Below are positions 33,901-42,349 of a stretch of DNA of 64,000 nt, one piece after another. This DNA is from Mitsuaria sp. PDC51 (GTDB taxonomy: Bacteria > Pseudomonadota > Gammaproteobacteria > Burkholderiales > Burkholderiaceae_C): contig NZ_FOZE01000002.1 of NCBI RefSeq assembly GCF_900113225.1, positions 1,984,001 through 2,048,000 on the forward strand. The letters run 5' to 3'. The notes under the pieces were generated by a model. It ran no database searches, had not been told where the DNA came from, and was given only the letters and a program-made list of their open reading frames with translations. Position 1 is the first letter of the stretch; every line of letters starts with the position of its first letter. Position numbers and translations under genes: made by a program.

Positions 33901-34800
33901 ATGACGCTCTTCAACACGCTGCTGCTGCGCGAGTGGCTGCAATACAAGCGCGCCTGGCTCGGCCTGGTGCTGGTGCCCATCCTGGTGCTGCTGGCGCTGG
34001 TGCCGTTCAGCCAGGTCGACGGCATCGACGTGCCCAGTCCGGAGCCCGTCGCGCTGATCGCCGGCCTGCTGACGGTCGCGCTGGTGCTGACCCTGGCGAT
34101 GGCCGTATCCGGCTACCAGCTGTTGGGCCTGGCCCGGCGCGATCAGCAGGACCGCTCGATCGAGTTCTGGTCCTCGCTGCCCGGCAGCCATGCGGCGAGC
34201 CTGGGCGCGCCGATCGTCGCGCACGGCGTGCTGATGCCGGCGGTCGCCGTGCTGCTCGGCGTCGCCGGTGGCGTGGTCGTCGGCTCGGCGATGGCGTTCA
34301 AGGAGTTCGGCCTCTCGGCGCTGCAGCAGACGCAGTGGGCCGCGCTGTTCCAGGCCACGCTCTGGCTGAGCCTGCGGCTGGTCGTCGGCGTGGTGCTGGC
34401 GTCGCTGTGGATCGCGCCGATCGCGCTGGCGCTGATGGCCGCCTCGGCCTGGCTCCGGCGCTGGGGAGCGCCGCTGCTGGTGATCGGCGTGGGCGCCTTC
34501 CTCAAGATCTACAAGGACGAGCCCATCGCCCAGACGCTGAAGCAGCTGCTCAAGACGCAGATGGAAGGCGTCGCCAGCGCCTGGGTGCAGAGCGGCACCC
34601 GGCTGATCGTCGAGTCCAACGGCGACGGGCGGCTCGACATGCAGGACTTCTTCGACATGCTGTTCCGCTTCCCCGACTTCGCCCGCGACGGCCTGCCGCA
34701 GGTCCTGCATGCGGCGCTGCATCCGCAGTTCTTCGGCGGGCTGGCGCTGGCCGGCGTGTGCTTCTGGCTGCTGGTGCTGCAGCGCAAGCGCAGTCTCTGA
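33901..34800 (+). CDS. ABC-2-type transporter membrane subunit
   Basis: A 299-residue protein with about six hydrophobic helices, beginning with LLREWLQYKRAWLGLVLVPIL. A central soluble segment near residues 200-260 contains an acidic SNGDGRLDMQDFFD stretch that looks like an EF-hand-type loop. It partners the preceding ATPase. The substrate is unknown. A terminator hairpin follows. Confidence 0.82.
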   Translation: MTLFNTLLLREWLQYKRAWLGLVLVPILVLLALVPFSQVDGIDVPSPEPVALIAGLLTVALVLTLAMAVSGYQLLGLARRDQQDRSIEFWSSLPGSHAASLGAPIVAHGVLMPAVAVLLGVAGGVVVGSAMAFKEFGLSALQQTQWAALFQATLWLSLRLVVGVVLASLWIAPIALALMAASAWLRRWGAPLLVIGVGAFLKIYKDEPIAQTLKQLLKTQMEGVASAWVQSGTRLIVESNGDGRLDMQDFFDMLFRFPDFARDGLPQVLHAALHPQFFGGLALAGVCFWLLVLQRKRSL

Positions 34801-34825
34801 TCCGCGGCGCCGATCGCGCTTGAGG

Positions 34826-34845
34826 GCCCCGCCAGCGCGCGGGGC
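34826..34845 (+). terminator. Terminator of the GntR-ABC operon
   Basis: GCCCCGC, loop CAGCGC, GCGGGGC, followed by TTCCTTC. It lies 26 bp after the permease stop and just before the convergent nnrU gene. Confidence 0.6.
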
Positions 34846-34850
34846 TTCCT

Positions 34851-35429
34851 TCATCCGACGGTCGGAAACGGGCTGACGCCGATGAGCGCGCGGTGCAGTC
34901 CGACCACGAACACGACCCAGACCACGACGCCGATCGCCACCGCGATCGCGGTTCCGCGCGCGGTGCCGGCCGGCGGGCGTGGTTCGGGCCGACGCCGCGC
35001 CGAGCGGTAGTCCAGGACCGCCCAGACCAGGAAGGCGCCGAACAGCACGAGGTCCGCGACGGTGTTGTTGGCCAGCAGGTGACCCAAAGCCCACAGCTTG
35101 ACCGCCAACACCATCGGGTGCCCCAGCCTGGCCTTGAGGTGGTTGCGCGGCACGTAGGCGGCCGCCAGCAGGATCAGCGATCCCAGCATCAGCAAGCCCG
35201 CCAGGTGATTCATGCCGCGCGGCGTCGCCCAGAGTGGATGGGGATCGAGTCGCGCCTGGCCATAACCCCAGACGATCAGCAGCAGGCCGACGAGGGAGAC
35301 GGCGGTGTAGCTCAGCTTCCAGCGGCGCTCGCCCCAGGCGGCGAGGCGGGCGTCACGCCAGGCCGGCGCGACGATGCGGACCGAATGCGGTCCGAGGAAC
35401 AGGATCAATCCGAGGATCAGTGCCCACAT
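34851..35429 (-). CDS. nnrU: NnrU-family membrane protein
   Basis: A 192-residue protein with about five membrane helices. NnrU features include LFLGPHSVRI at the start, TPRGMNHLAGLLMLGS and HPMVLAVKLWALGHLLANN. The family is related to isoprenylcysteine methyltransferase-like proteins and is linked to nitric oxide/nitrite metabolism in denitrifiers; its biochemical role is unsettled. AGGAG precedes the ATG. Two tiny membrane-protein genes lie upstream on the same strand. Confidence 0.85.
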   Translation of the reverse strand: MWALILGLILFLGPHSVRIVAPAWRDARLAAWGERRWKLSYTAVSLVGLLLIVWGYGQARLDPHPLWATPRGMNHLAGLLMLGSLILLAAAYVPRNHLKARLGHPMVLAVKLWALGHLLANNTVADLVLFGAFLVWAVLDYRSARRRPEPRPPAGTARGTAIAVAIGVVVWVVFVVGLHRALIGVSPFPTVG

Positions 35430-35496
35430 GGTGAAGTCGCTCCTTGTCGGCGCGGACTATGCCCGCGCCGGTAGCGGCTCACCAGTGCGGTCCGGA

Positions 35497-35730
35497 TCAA
35501 GAGACCGTTGTCGGCGACGGGGCGAATGCGGGCGGGACGGGGGCCGTCGGCGAGGCCCGGACCTGGCGCAGGTCGCCTTCGGCATGGTCGAGCCAGACCA
35601 GCGCGGCCAGCAGCGCCAGCAGGGCGACGGCGATGCCGAGCGCGCGCAGCAGGACGCGGCGCCAGCGGTGATCGGACGCGGGGCGCGGCGCGGGTACGTG
35701 CGCGCCGCCGAGGCGGGCGGGGGCTTTCAT
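35497..35730 (-). CDS. Small single-helix membrane protein
   Basis: A 77-residue protein with a basic N-terminal region, one clear helix (ALGIAVALLALLAALVWLDH) and a Pro-rich C-terminus. GGAG 7 bases before the ATG supports translation. It sits between a 44-residue membrane protein and nnrU and is probably co-transcribed with both. No family is recognised. Confidence 0.55.
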   Translation of the reverse strand: MKAPARLGGAHVPAPRPASDHRWRRVLLRALGIAVALLALLAALVWLDHAEGDLRQVRASPTAPVPPAFAPSPTTVS

Positions 35731-35761
35731 GGCGGAACTCCAGCGAGGCTTGCCGCCGGGC

Positions 35762-35896
35762 TCAGGGCAACACGGCGCCCAGACCCCACAGCAGCGCCGG
35801 ATAGACCGCGCCCCAGGCGACCGCGAGGATCGCGACGGCCTTCATGCCGAGGAAGATCGGCGGGACATGCTTGGCGGTGACGGATGGCTTCGACAT
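35762..35896 (-). CDS. 44-residue membrane microprotein
   Basis: Starts MSKPSVTAKHVPPIFLGMKA and continues into one hydrophobic helix rich in Ala, Val and Leu, ending VLP. AGGAG lies 5 bases before the ATG. It is 31 bp upstream of the 77-residue gene. Its size and single helix resemble small subunits that stabilise membrane complexes, but there is no direct evidence for a partner. A CRP/FNR-like palindrome lies about 122 bp upstream. Confidence 0.5.
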   Translation of the reverse strand: MSKPSVTAKHVPPIFLGMKAVAILAVAWGAVYPALLWGLGAVLP

Positions 35897-36017
35897 GGTG
35901 CGCTCCTGGAGCTGTCAGCTCATGTCGTGCAAACGGCGTGCCAACTTGCGCCGTTGACTGTCGAATGCGTCAAAAACACAGCGTTACGCGGGCTTGACGA
36001 GCACGACATGCCCCGCC

Positions 36018-36033
36018 CGTGATCGACATCACG
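36018..36033. promoter_or_regulatory. CRP/FNR-family site candidate
   Basis: CGTGAT, CGAC, ATCACG: a perfect palindrome containing TGAT-N4-ATCA, also readable as GTGA-N6-TCAC. It lies upstream of the small-protein/nnrU group, which fits oxygen- or NO-responsive control. The convergent-side Lrp gene ends about 47 bp away. Confidence 0.45.
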
Positions 36034-36079
36034 TTGGTCACTTCCCGTCACGTGGCCCGTCCCGCGGCCGCGTCGGGCC

Positions 36080-36565
36080 TCAGGCGCTCCGGTCCACCCG
36101 CAGCGCCAGCAGCACGGAGGTGTGCGTCTTGATCACGCCTTCGATCTCGCCGATCTCGTCCAGCAGGGCGTCCAGCCGCGCCGTGCTGTCGGCGCGCAGC
36201 GTCGCCATGTAGTCAAACTCCCCGCTGACCGACGCCAGCTGTCGCAGCTCCGGCAGCCGGGAGAGCCGCTTCACGACCTCCCGCCCCGCGCGCGGCTGCA
36301 CCGTGATGCCCACGAAGGCCTGCACGCCGCGCTCCACCGCCTCGCCGCCCAGCCGCACCGTGTAGCCGGCGATCAGGCCCTCCGCCTCCAGCCGCGCCAG
36401 CCGCGCCACCACCGTGGTGCGTGCCACGCCCAATTGGCGGGCGAGGTCGGCGGTGCTCGCGCGGGCATTGGCCTGCAGCAGCGCGATCAACTCGCGGTCG
36501 GTCTGGTCGCGCAGCGTCGCCGGCGTGGCGGGCGAGGGCGACGGCGCGCTCTTCTTGGCGTTCAT
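36080..36565 (-). CDS. Lrp/AsnC-family regulator
   Basis: A 161-residue protein. The N-terminal HTH (about 18-65) contains LIALLQANARASTADLARQL and ARTTVVARLARLEAEGLI. The C-terminal RAM domain contains GVQAFVGITVQP and SGEFDYMATL. It is divergent from the lysine catabolic operon, with 212 bp between starts, and is probably its local activator or repressor with an amino acid ligand. An in-frame ATG at 36790 would add 75 residues that do not look like Lrp sequence. Confidence 0.88.
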   Translation of the reverse strand: MNAKKSAPSPSPATPATLRDQTDRELIALLQANARASTADLARQLGVARTTVVARLARLEAEGLIAGYTVRLGGEAVERGVQAFVGITVQPRAGREVVKRLSRLPELRQLASVSGEFDYMATLRADSTARLDALLDEIGEIEGVIKTHTSVLLALRVDRSA

Positions 36566-36777
36566 GAGGGCCTTGGCGAATCGTGATGGAGTGCTCGGGA
36601 TAAACCCTTGTTTTCGCCGGAATGAATGATCCTGCCGACGAATCGTCAGCATAGAGGCGTTTTTCGTCGAAGTCGCGCTTTCTTTCGTCAGCAGACGTTC
36701 CGACACTGCGGCCATCGCATCTCTCCGGCGTGCTGCGCGCGCCGGGACTCTTCTTCCAGGATCACAAGGAGCACGAC

Positions 36778-37872
36778 ATGAAAGTGGCATTGCTGGGCGC
36801 CGGACACATCGGCCAGACGATCGCGCGACTGCTGCAGGGCAGCGGCGACTACCAGGTCACCGTGATGGACAAGAACGCCGCGGCGCTCAAGCACCTGGCG
36901 GGCCAGGGCCTGGCGACCAAGACCGTCGACACCGAGGACAAGGGCCAGCTCGCCACCGCGCTGCGCGGCCATGACGTCGTCGTCAACGCGCTGCCGTACC
37001 ACCTGGCCATCACCGCCGCGCACATGGCGCTGGAAGCCGGCTGCCACTACTTCGACCTGACCGAGGACGTGGCCGCCACCAAGGAGATCAAGCGCATCGC
37101 CCAAGGGGCCAAGACCGCCTTCATGCCGCAATGCGGCCTGGCCCCCGGCTTCATCGGCATCGTCGCGCACCACCTGGCCAAGCGCTTCGATTCGCTGCAG
37201 GACGTGAAGATGCGCGTCGGCGCGCTGCCCGCCTTCCCGACCAATGCGCTGAAGTACAACCTGACCTGGTCGGTCGACGGCCTGATCAACGAGTACTGCC
37301 ACCCCTGCGAGGCCATCCACGACGGCGCCGCGATCTCCGCGCTGCCGCTCGAGGGCCTGGAGCACTTCTCGCTCGACGGCGTCGAGTACGAGGCCTTCAA
37401 CACCTCCGGCGGCCTGGGCACGCTGTGCGAGACCTGGGAGAACAAGGTCCGCAACCTCGACTACAAGACCGTCCGCTATCCGGGTCACCGCGACCTGATG
37501 ATGTTCCTGCTCGACGACCTGGCGCTGAAGAACGACCAGGAGAAGCTCAAGGACATCATGCGCAAGAGCATGCCCGCCACGATGCAGGACGTGGTGCTGG
37601 TGTTCGTGACGGTCTCGGGCATGAAGAACGGCGTGCTGATGCAGGAGGTCTTCGCTCGCAAGATCTTCGCCGAGCGCGATGGCGAGCAGCCGCTGTCGGC
37701 CATCCAGATCACCACCGCCGCCGGCATCTGCGCCGCGGTCGACCTGTTCCGCGAAGGCAAGCTGCCGCAGTCCGGATTCATCCGCCAGGAAGAGGTCGCG
37801 CTGCCGGACTTCCTCGCCAACCGCTTCGGCAAGGCCTATCAGCAGTCGCGCCAGGTCGAATCGATCGGCTGA
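36778..37872 (+). CDS. Lysine 6-dehydrogenase / saccharopine dehydrogenase-like enzyme
   Basis: A 364-residue NAD(P)-dependent oxidoreductase with Rossmann motif LLGAGHIGQTIARLL at the start and the family C-terminal domain (YNLTWSVDGLINEY, EAFNTSGGLGTL, YKTVRYPGHRD). By family it forms 2-aminoadipate 6-semialdehyde, either from lysine directly (lysine 6-dehydrogenase) or from saccharopine. The length and the EAFxTSGG/YKTxRYxGH motifs favour the former. AAGGAG fixes the ATG. It is the first gene of a four-gene run whose products complete lysine breakdown. Confidence 0.8.
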   Translation: MKVALLGAGHIGQTIARLLQGSGDYQVTVMDKNAAALKHLAGQGLATKTVDTEDKGQLATALRGHDVVVNALPYHLAITAAHMALEAGCHYFDLTEDVAATKEIKRIAQGAKTAFMPQCGLAPGFIGIVAHHLAKRFDSLQDVKMRVGALPAFPTNALKYNLTWSVDGLINEYCHPCEAIHDGAAISALPLEGLEHFSLDGVEYEAFNTSGGLGTLCETWENKVRNLDYKTVRYPGHRDLMMFLLDDLALKNDQEKLKDIMRKSMPATMQDVVLVFVTVSGMKNGVLMQEVFARKIFAERDGEQPLSAIQITTAAGICAAVDLFREGKLPQSGFIRQEEVALPDFLANRFGKAYQQSRQVESIG

Positions 37873-37886
37873 AGGAGAATCCCGCG

Positions 37887-39389
37887 ATGACTACCACCAC
37901 CGACCTGCTGGCCGCCCTGGGCGTGCCGAGCGCCGCCTTCACCGGCGGCTCCATGACCGTCCGCAGCCCGATCGACGGCGCGGTGATCGGCGCGGTCCAC
38001 GAGGCCAAGGCCGCCGACATGACCGCCGCGATCGCCCAGGCGCAGCAGGCCTTCCTGGCCTGGCGCACCGTGCCGGCGCCCAAGCGCGGCGAGCTGGTCC
38101 GCCTGTTCGGCGAGGAACTGCGCGCCAACAAGGCCGCGCTGGCCCGCCTGGTGTCGCTGGAAGCCGGCAAGGTGACCAGCGAGGGCGAGGGCGAAGTGCA
38201 GGAGATGATCGACATCTGCGACTTCGCCGTCGGCCTGTCGCGCCAGCTGCATGGCCTGACCATCGCCAGCGAGCGCCCCGGCCACCGCATGATGGAGCAG
38301 TACCTGCCGCTGGGCGTGGTGGGCATCATCTCGGCCTTCAACTTCCCGGTCGCGGTGTGGGCGTGGAACTCGGCGCTCGCGCTGGTCTGCGGCGACACCT
38401 GCGTGTGGAAGCCCAGCGAGAAGACCCCGCTGACGGCGCTCGCGACGCAGGCGCTGTTCGAGAAGGCCGTCGCCCGCTACCAGGGCGCGCCGGCGCATCT
38501 GTCGCAGGTCCTCATCGGCGGCGCGGCCGTCGGCGAGGCGCTGGTCGACGACACGCGCGTCGCGCTGGTCTCCGCCACCGGTTCGACCCGCATGGGCCGC
38601 GCGGTCGGTCCGCGCGTCGCGGCGCGCTTCGGCCGCTGCCTGCTCGAGCTGGGCGGCAACAACGCGATCATCGTGACCCCGAGCGCCGACCTGGACCTGG
38701 CCGTGCGCGGCATCCTGTTCGGCGCCTACGGCACGGCGGGCCAGCGCTGCACGACGACGCGCCGCGTCATCGCGCACGAGTCCATCCATGACGAGCTCGT
38801 CGCCCGCCTGGACCGCGCCCGCGCGCAGCTCAAGATCGGCAGCCCGGTCGAGCCCGGCAACCTGATCGGCCCGCTGATCGACCAGGGCGCCTTCGACGCG
38901 ATGCAGGCGGCGCTGAAGGCCGCGCGCGAGCAGGGCGGCGAAGTCAGCGGCGGCGAGCGCGCGCTGGCGTCGCAGTATCCGGAGGCGTTCTACGCGGTGC
39001 CGGCGCTGGTCCGCATGCCGGCGCAGACGGACATCGTCAAGCACGAGACCTTCGCGCCCATCCTGTACACGCTGAAGTACAAGACGCTGGACGAGGCGAT
39101 CGCGCTGCAGAACGACGTGCCGCAGGGCCTGTCCTCGGCGATCTTCACGAACGACATCCGCGAGGCCGAGACCTTCGTCAGCGCCAGCGGCTCCGATTGC
39201 GGCATCGCCAACGTGAACATCGGCACCTCGGGCGCGGAGATCGGCGGCGCCTTCGGCGGCGAGAAGGAGACCGGCGGCGGGCGCGAGTCCGGCTCGGACG
39301 CGTGGAAGGCCTACATGCGCCGCACCACCAACACCGTCAACTACTCGCGCGAGCTGCCGCTGGCGCAGGGCGTGAAGTTCGATGTCTGA
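37887..39389 (+). CDS. amaB: 2-aminoadipate 6-semialdehyde dehydrogenase (ALDH7 type)
   Basis: A 500-residue aldehyde dehydrogenase. Features are PLGVVGIISAFNFPVAVWAW, the NAD-site SATGSTRMGRAV, catalytic Glu in LELGGNNAI, catalytic Cys in GTAGQRCTTTRR and the C-terminal FGGEKETGGGRESGSDAWK typical of ALDH7/AmaB. It oxidises 2-aminoadipate semialdehyde to 2-aminoadipate. The gene starts 14 bp after the dehydrogenase with GAAGGAG upstream. Its 3' end overlaps the next gene by 8 bp. Confidence 0.88.
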   Translation: MTTTTDLLAALGVPSAAFTGGSMTVRSPIDGAVIGAVHEAKAADMTAAIAQAQQAFLAWRTVPAPKRGELVRLFGEELRANKAALARLVSLEAGKVTSEGEGEVQEMIDICDFAVGLSRQLHGLTIASERPGHRMMEQYLPLGVVGIISAFNFPVAVWAWNSALALVCGDTCVWKPSEKTPLTALATQALFEKAVARYQGAPAHLSQVLIGGAAVGEALVDDTRVALVSATGSTRMGRAVGPRVAARFGRCLLELGGNNAIIVTPSADLDLAVRGILFGAYGTAGQRCTTTRRVIAHESIHDELVARLDRARAQLKIGSPVEPGNLIGPLIDQGAFDAMQAALKAAREQGGEVSGGERALASQYPEAFYAVPALVRMPAQTDIVKHETFAPILYTLKYKTLDEAIALQNDVPQGLSSAIFTNDIREAETFVSASGSDCGIANVNIGTSGAEIGGAFGGEKETGGGRESGSDAWKAYMRRTTNTVNYSRELPLAQGVKFDV

Positions 39390-40485
39390 GCGCGCGGGAG
39401 AACTGAAGGCGCAGAACGCGCTGAGCCTGCGCGTGGCCGAGGCCGCCGGCAGCGGCGTCTTCGCGCTGCTGCGCGGTGCGCTGGGCCTGGACGCGGCGCA
39501 GGCCGCGTTCGAGCGGCTGCATGTCGTGCCCGGTCTGTTGAAGGCGGCAGGGGAGCGCGTCTCCCGCGCGGAGCTGACGCAGGCGCTGAACATGGCGCTG
39601 TTCCTCGACGTCACGCAGCGCGTGCCGATGGCGGCGGCCTATGTCGCCGACCTGCAGCGCGAAGGCCTGCAACTGGTGTTCGACCATGGCGCGCTGCGCA
39701 CGGTGGCGTGGCCGAGCGGCGCGCTGCCGCCCGGCGAGGCCGCCATCACGCGCGTGCTGCGTCCGCTGGGCTTCACGATGGCGGCGACCTATCCGCTGCC
39801 GCGGCTGAAGATGACCGGCCGCGCCTGGCGCCATGCCGACTTCCCCGAGGACATCGCGCAGTTCTTCGTGTCCGAGCTGCATCCGGAGCGCTTCTCCGGC
39901 AGCTTCCAGGGCGCGGTGACGCGCGTGCTGTCGACCTCCCGGGATCCCTTGACGCCCGCCGACCTGGCAGTGCTGGAGCAACTGGCGCGTGACGGCGACC
40001 TGCCGATGGCGGCGGCGAGCGCGCTGCTGCCCCGGCTGGTGGGCTGCTTCGCGCGCCAGCATGGGCTGTTCGAGGCGGACGACTATCAGGCGCTGCTGGC
40101 CGAGTCCGCCGAGATGGCCTGGATCGCGACCGAGGGCAACGCGTTCAACCACGCGACCGATCGCGTGGCCGACATCGACGCCGTCGTCGCGGCGCAGCGC
40201 GCGCTGGAGCGACCGGTGAAGGACACGATCGAGACCTCCGCGACCGGGCGCGTGCGCCAGACCGCGTTCAAGGCGGCGCGGGTGATGCGCGAGTTCCTCG
40301 ACCGGGGGCAGCGCGTGATGCTCGAGGTGCCGGGCAGCTTCCATGAATTCATCCAGCGCGCGCCGCTGGACGAGTCCGGCGCGCTGGACCTGGCCTTCGA
40401 CGCGGGCAACGCGACCGGCATCTTCAAGATGACGGCCGGCGCGGCAACCGACGCGGACACCGCGGGCGAGGCGGCTTCGTGCTGA
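39382..40485 (+). CDS. hglS: 2-oxoadipate dioxygenase/decarboxylase-like protein (DUF1338, HglS family)
   Basis: A 367-residue DUF1338 protein. Candidate metal ligands are H257 in FNHATDRV and E315 in EVPGSFHEF, equivalent to the His and Glu known for HglS; another His is expected nearer the N-terminus. HglS converts 2-oxoadipate to D-2-hydroxyglutarate with O2 and Fe(II). The protein is about 100 residues shorter than Pseudomonas putida HglS. It overlaps both neighbours, and the next gene encodes a D-2-hydroxyglutarate dehydrogenase-like enzyme, exactly the following step. Confidence 0.78.
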   Translation: MSERAGELKAQNALSLRVAEAAGSGVFALLRGALGLDAAQAAFERLHVVPGLLKAAGERVSRAELTQALNMALFLDVTQRVPMAAAYVADLQREGLQLVFDHGALRTVAWPSGALPPGEAAITRVLRPLGFTMAATYPLPRLKMTGRAWRHADFPEDIAQFFVSELHPERFSGSFQGAVTRVLSTSRDPLTPADLAVLEQLARDGDLPMAAASALLPRLVGCFARQHGLFEADDYQALLAESAEMAWIATEGNAFNHATDRVADIDAVVAAQRALERPVKDTIETSATGRVRQTAFKAARVMREFLDRGQRVMLEVPGSFHEFIQRAPLDESGALDLAFDAGNATGIFKMTAGAATDADTAGEAASC

Positions 40486-41936
40486 GCGGAACGCCGGACT
40501 CGCCGCAAGCCGCCGGTGCCTGCGGCCAGCTGACGGGCTTCCTCGCGGAAGCCCGCGCCGTTTGCGACGAGGCCTTCGTGCAGGACGGCGCGGCGATCGA
40601 GCCGCGCTACCTGCAGCCGGCGCGTTATGCGGCGGGGCAGGCGGCGGCGCTGGTGCGCCCGGGCCACCGGGACGAGGCGGCGCGCGTGCTCGCGCTGGCG
40701 GCGGCCTGCGGGCTGCGGGTGGTGGTGCAGGGCGCGCATACCGGCCTGGTCCGCGCGGGCACGCCGGATGACGCGCAGGGCGAGGTGCTGCTCAGCACCG
40801 AGCGGCTGCGCGAGGTCTTCGAGCTCGACCTGCTGGACCGCACGCTGCGGGTGTCGTCGGGGTATCGGCTGTCGGAGATCAACGAGCGCCTGGAGCCGCA
40901 CGGGTTGTGGTTCCCGGTGGACCTCAGCGCCGATCCCTCGATCGGCGGCATGGTCGCGCACAACACCGGCGGCACGCGCATGCTGCGCTACGGCGACGTG
41001 CGCGCGAACACGCTCGCGCTGGAGGTGGTGCTGGCGGAGCCGGCGGGGCAGGTCGTGCGCTTCGGACAGGGCCTGCAGAAGGACAACTCGGCGCTCGCGA
41101 TGGGGCAGCTGTTCATCGGGTCCTCGGGCAGCCTGGGGCTGGTGAGCGAGGTCACGATCAAGCTGTCGCCGCTGCCGCGTCAGCGCTCGGTGGCTCTGGT
41201 GGCCCCGTCATCGCTCGACGAGGTGTTCCCGCTGTACGCCGAGGTCATGCAGCGCTGGGGCGGGCTGGTATCGGCCTTCGAAGGCATCAGCCGCGCGGCG
41301 CTCGAGGCCGGCCTGCACGGCCAGGACGTGGCACGCTGGTTCGACGGGCAGTTGCCGGACTACGCGATGCTGATCGAGCTCAGCAGCGAATTGCCGTCCG
41401 AGCAGCTCGCGCTGGGCGGGCTGCTGCAGGGCTGGCTCGAGCAGGAGTTCGAGACCGGGCGGGTGCGCGATGCCGTGCTCGACGCCGACGAGGCGATCTG
41501 GGGCCTGCGTCATCGCATCAGCGAAGGGCTGCGCGCGCAGGGCAAGGTGATCGGCCTGGATCTCTCGCTGCCGCGGCGGCACTTCATGCGCTTTCGCGCG
41601 CGCGGGGCGGAGTGGCTGGCGCAGCGCTTCCCGCAGCTGCGCCTGGCGGACTTCGGTCATCTGGGAGACGGCGGCATGCACTTCAACATGGTGTGGCCGG
41701 TGGACGCTGGCGAGTGGACGGCTGAACAAGAGCTGGCCCTGCGCGATGGGCTGTATGCGCTGGTGGCGGAGCTGGACGGTTCGATCAGCGCGGAGCACGG
41801 GGTGGGGCCGCAGTTGCAGGCGGCGTACCGGGCGCATTGGATGCGGGTGGAACCCGGCGTGCTGGATTGGGCGCGGCGCGTACAGATGTTGTGGGATCCG
41901 CACGCTCGAGTGGGAAAAGTGGATTGGGGCGGATGA
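40479..41936 (+). CDS. FAD-linked D-2-hydroxyglutarate dehydrogenase-like oxidase
   Basis: A 485-residue FAD-binding type-4 oxidoreductase. FAD-site motifs are VVVQGAHTGLVRAG and PSIGGMVAHNTGGTRMLRYG. C-terminal catalytic motifs are DFGHLGDGGMHFNMVWP and SISAEHGVG, as in D-2-hydroxyglutarate and D-lactate dehydrogenases. GTG 40479 overlaps the hglS stop by 7 bp. By context it oxidises D-2-hydroxyglutarate to 2-oxoglutarate, ending the lysine route. The aminotransferase that would make 2-oxoadipate is not in the window. Confidence 0.85.
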   Translation: MLSGTPDSPQAAGACGQLTGFLAEARAVCDEAFVQDGAAIEPRYLQPARYAAGQAAALVRPGHRDEAARVLALAAACGLRVVVQGAHTGLVRAGTPDDAQGEVLLSTERLREVFELDLLDRTLRVSSGYRLSEINERLEPHGLWFPVDLSADPSIGGMVAHNTGGTRMLRYGDVRANTLALEVVLAEPAGQVVRFGQGLQKDNSALAMGQLFIGSSGSLGLVSEVTIKLSPLPRQRSVALVAPSSLDEVFPLYAEVMQRWGGLVSAFEGISRAALEAGLHGQDVARWFDGQLPDYAMLIELSSELPSEQLALGGLLQGWLEQEFETGRVRDAVLDADEAIWGLRHRISEGLRAQGKVIGLDLSLPRRHFMRFRARGAEWLAQRFPQLRLADFGHLGDGGMHFNMVWPVDAGEWTAEQELALRDGLYALVAELDGSISAEHGVGPQLQAAYRAHWMRVEPGVLDWARRVQMLWDPHARVGKVDWGG

Positions 41937-42015
41937 ACTGCTTGTCAGATTCCGAAACCGTGCTACAGTCCAATTCTTCGCTGCAACGCAGTTGACGCGA
42001 AGACAAATCCTGAAA

Positions 42016-42100
<85 letters not shown>

Positions 42101-42106
42101 AATCTG

Positions 42107-42131
42107 AAAAGCCGGCCTCGAGCCGGCTTTT
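42107..42131 (+). terminator. Intrinsic terminator of tRNA-Leu
   Basis: AAAAGCCGGC, loop CTCGA, GCCGGCTTTT, then TCTCATTCTT. A perfect 10-bp stem with a T-run, 6 bp after the tRNA CCA end. Confidence 0.9.
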
Positions 42132-42151
42132 CTCATTCTTCCGCCCAGGAA

Positions 42152-42286
42152 GTGATGTCCGGTGGACATCACGGGAGGACTCGAATGGTTTGGACCGTTG
42201 GTCCAAACCGGGGTCGCGCGAAGCGTGACCGAGTCCTCTCCGCGATGAGCGCTGCTCGTGCCCGAATTCGGGCCCCCAGGATCGCG
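42152..42286 (+). repeat. Cluster of perfect hairpins, two cloverleaf-like units
   Basis: Stem 1 is GTGATGTCC/GGACATCAC (42152-42172). Unit A has outer arms AGGACTCG (42176-42183) and CGAGTCCT (42230-42237), enclosing GGTTTGGACC/GGTCCAAACC (42187-42209) and GGTCGCGC/GCGTGACC (42212-42230). Unit B has outer arms CGCGAT (42241-42246) and ATCGCG (42281-42286), enclosing GAGC/GCTC (42247-42257) and GCCCGAATTCGGGC (42260-42273). CGAGTCCTCTCC at 42230-42241 repeats the tRNA-Leu T-arm (42080-42091). It could be a structured RNA, a palindromic mobile repeat or a relic of integration at the tRNA. Confidence 0.6.
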
Positions 42287-42349
42287 GGCTGACCCTTCCC
42301 GCCGCGTCCGCTCCGATATGGCACAGTCAGGCGAGTTTTCCCCACCGCC

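Noticed and set aside
32992-34800. The neighbouring ABC transporter as exporter of the double-glycine peptide
   Set aside because: The ATPase has no C39 peptidase domain, it forms its own GntR-coupled YtrA-type operon, and its base composition is that of the host rather than the island.
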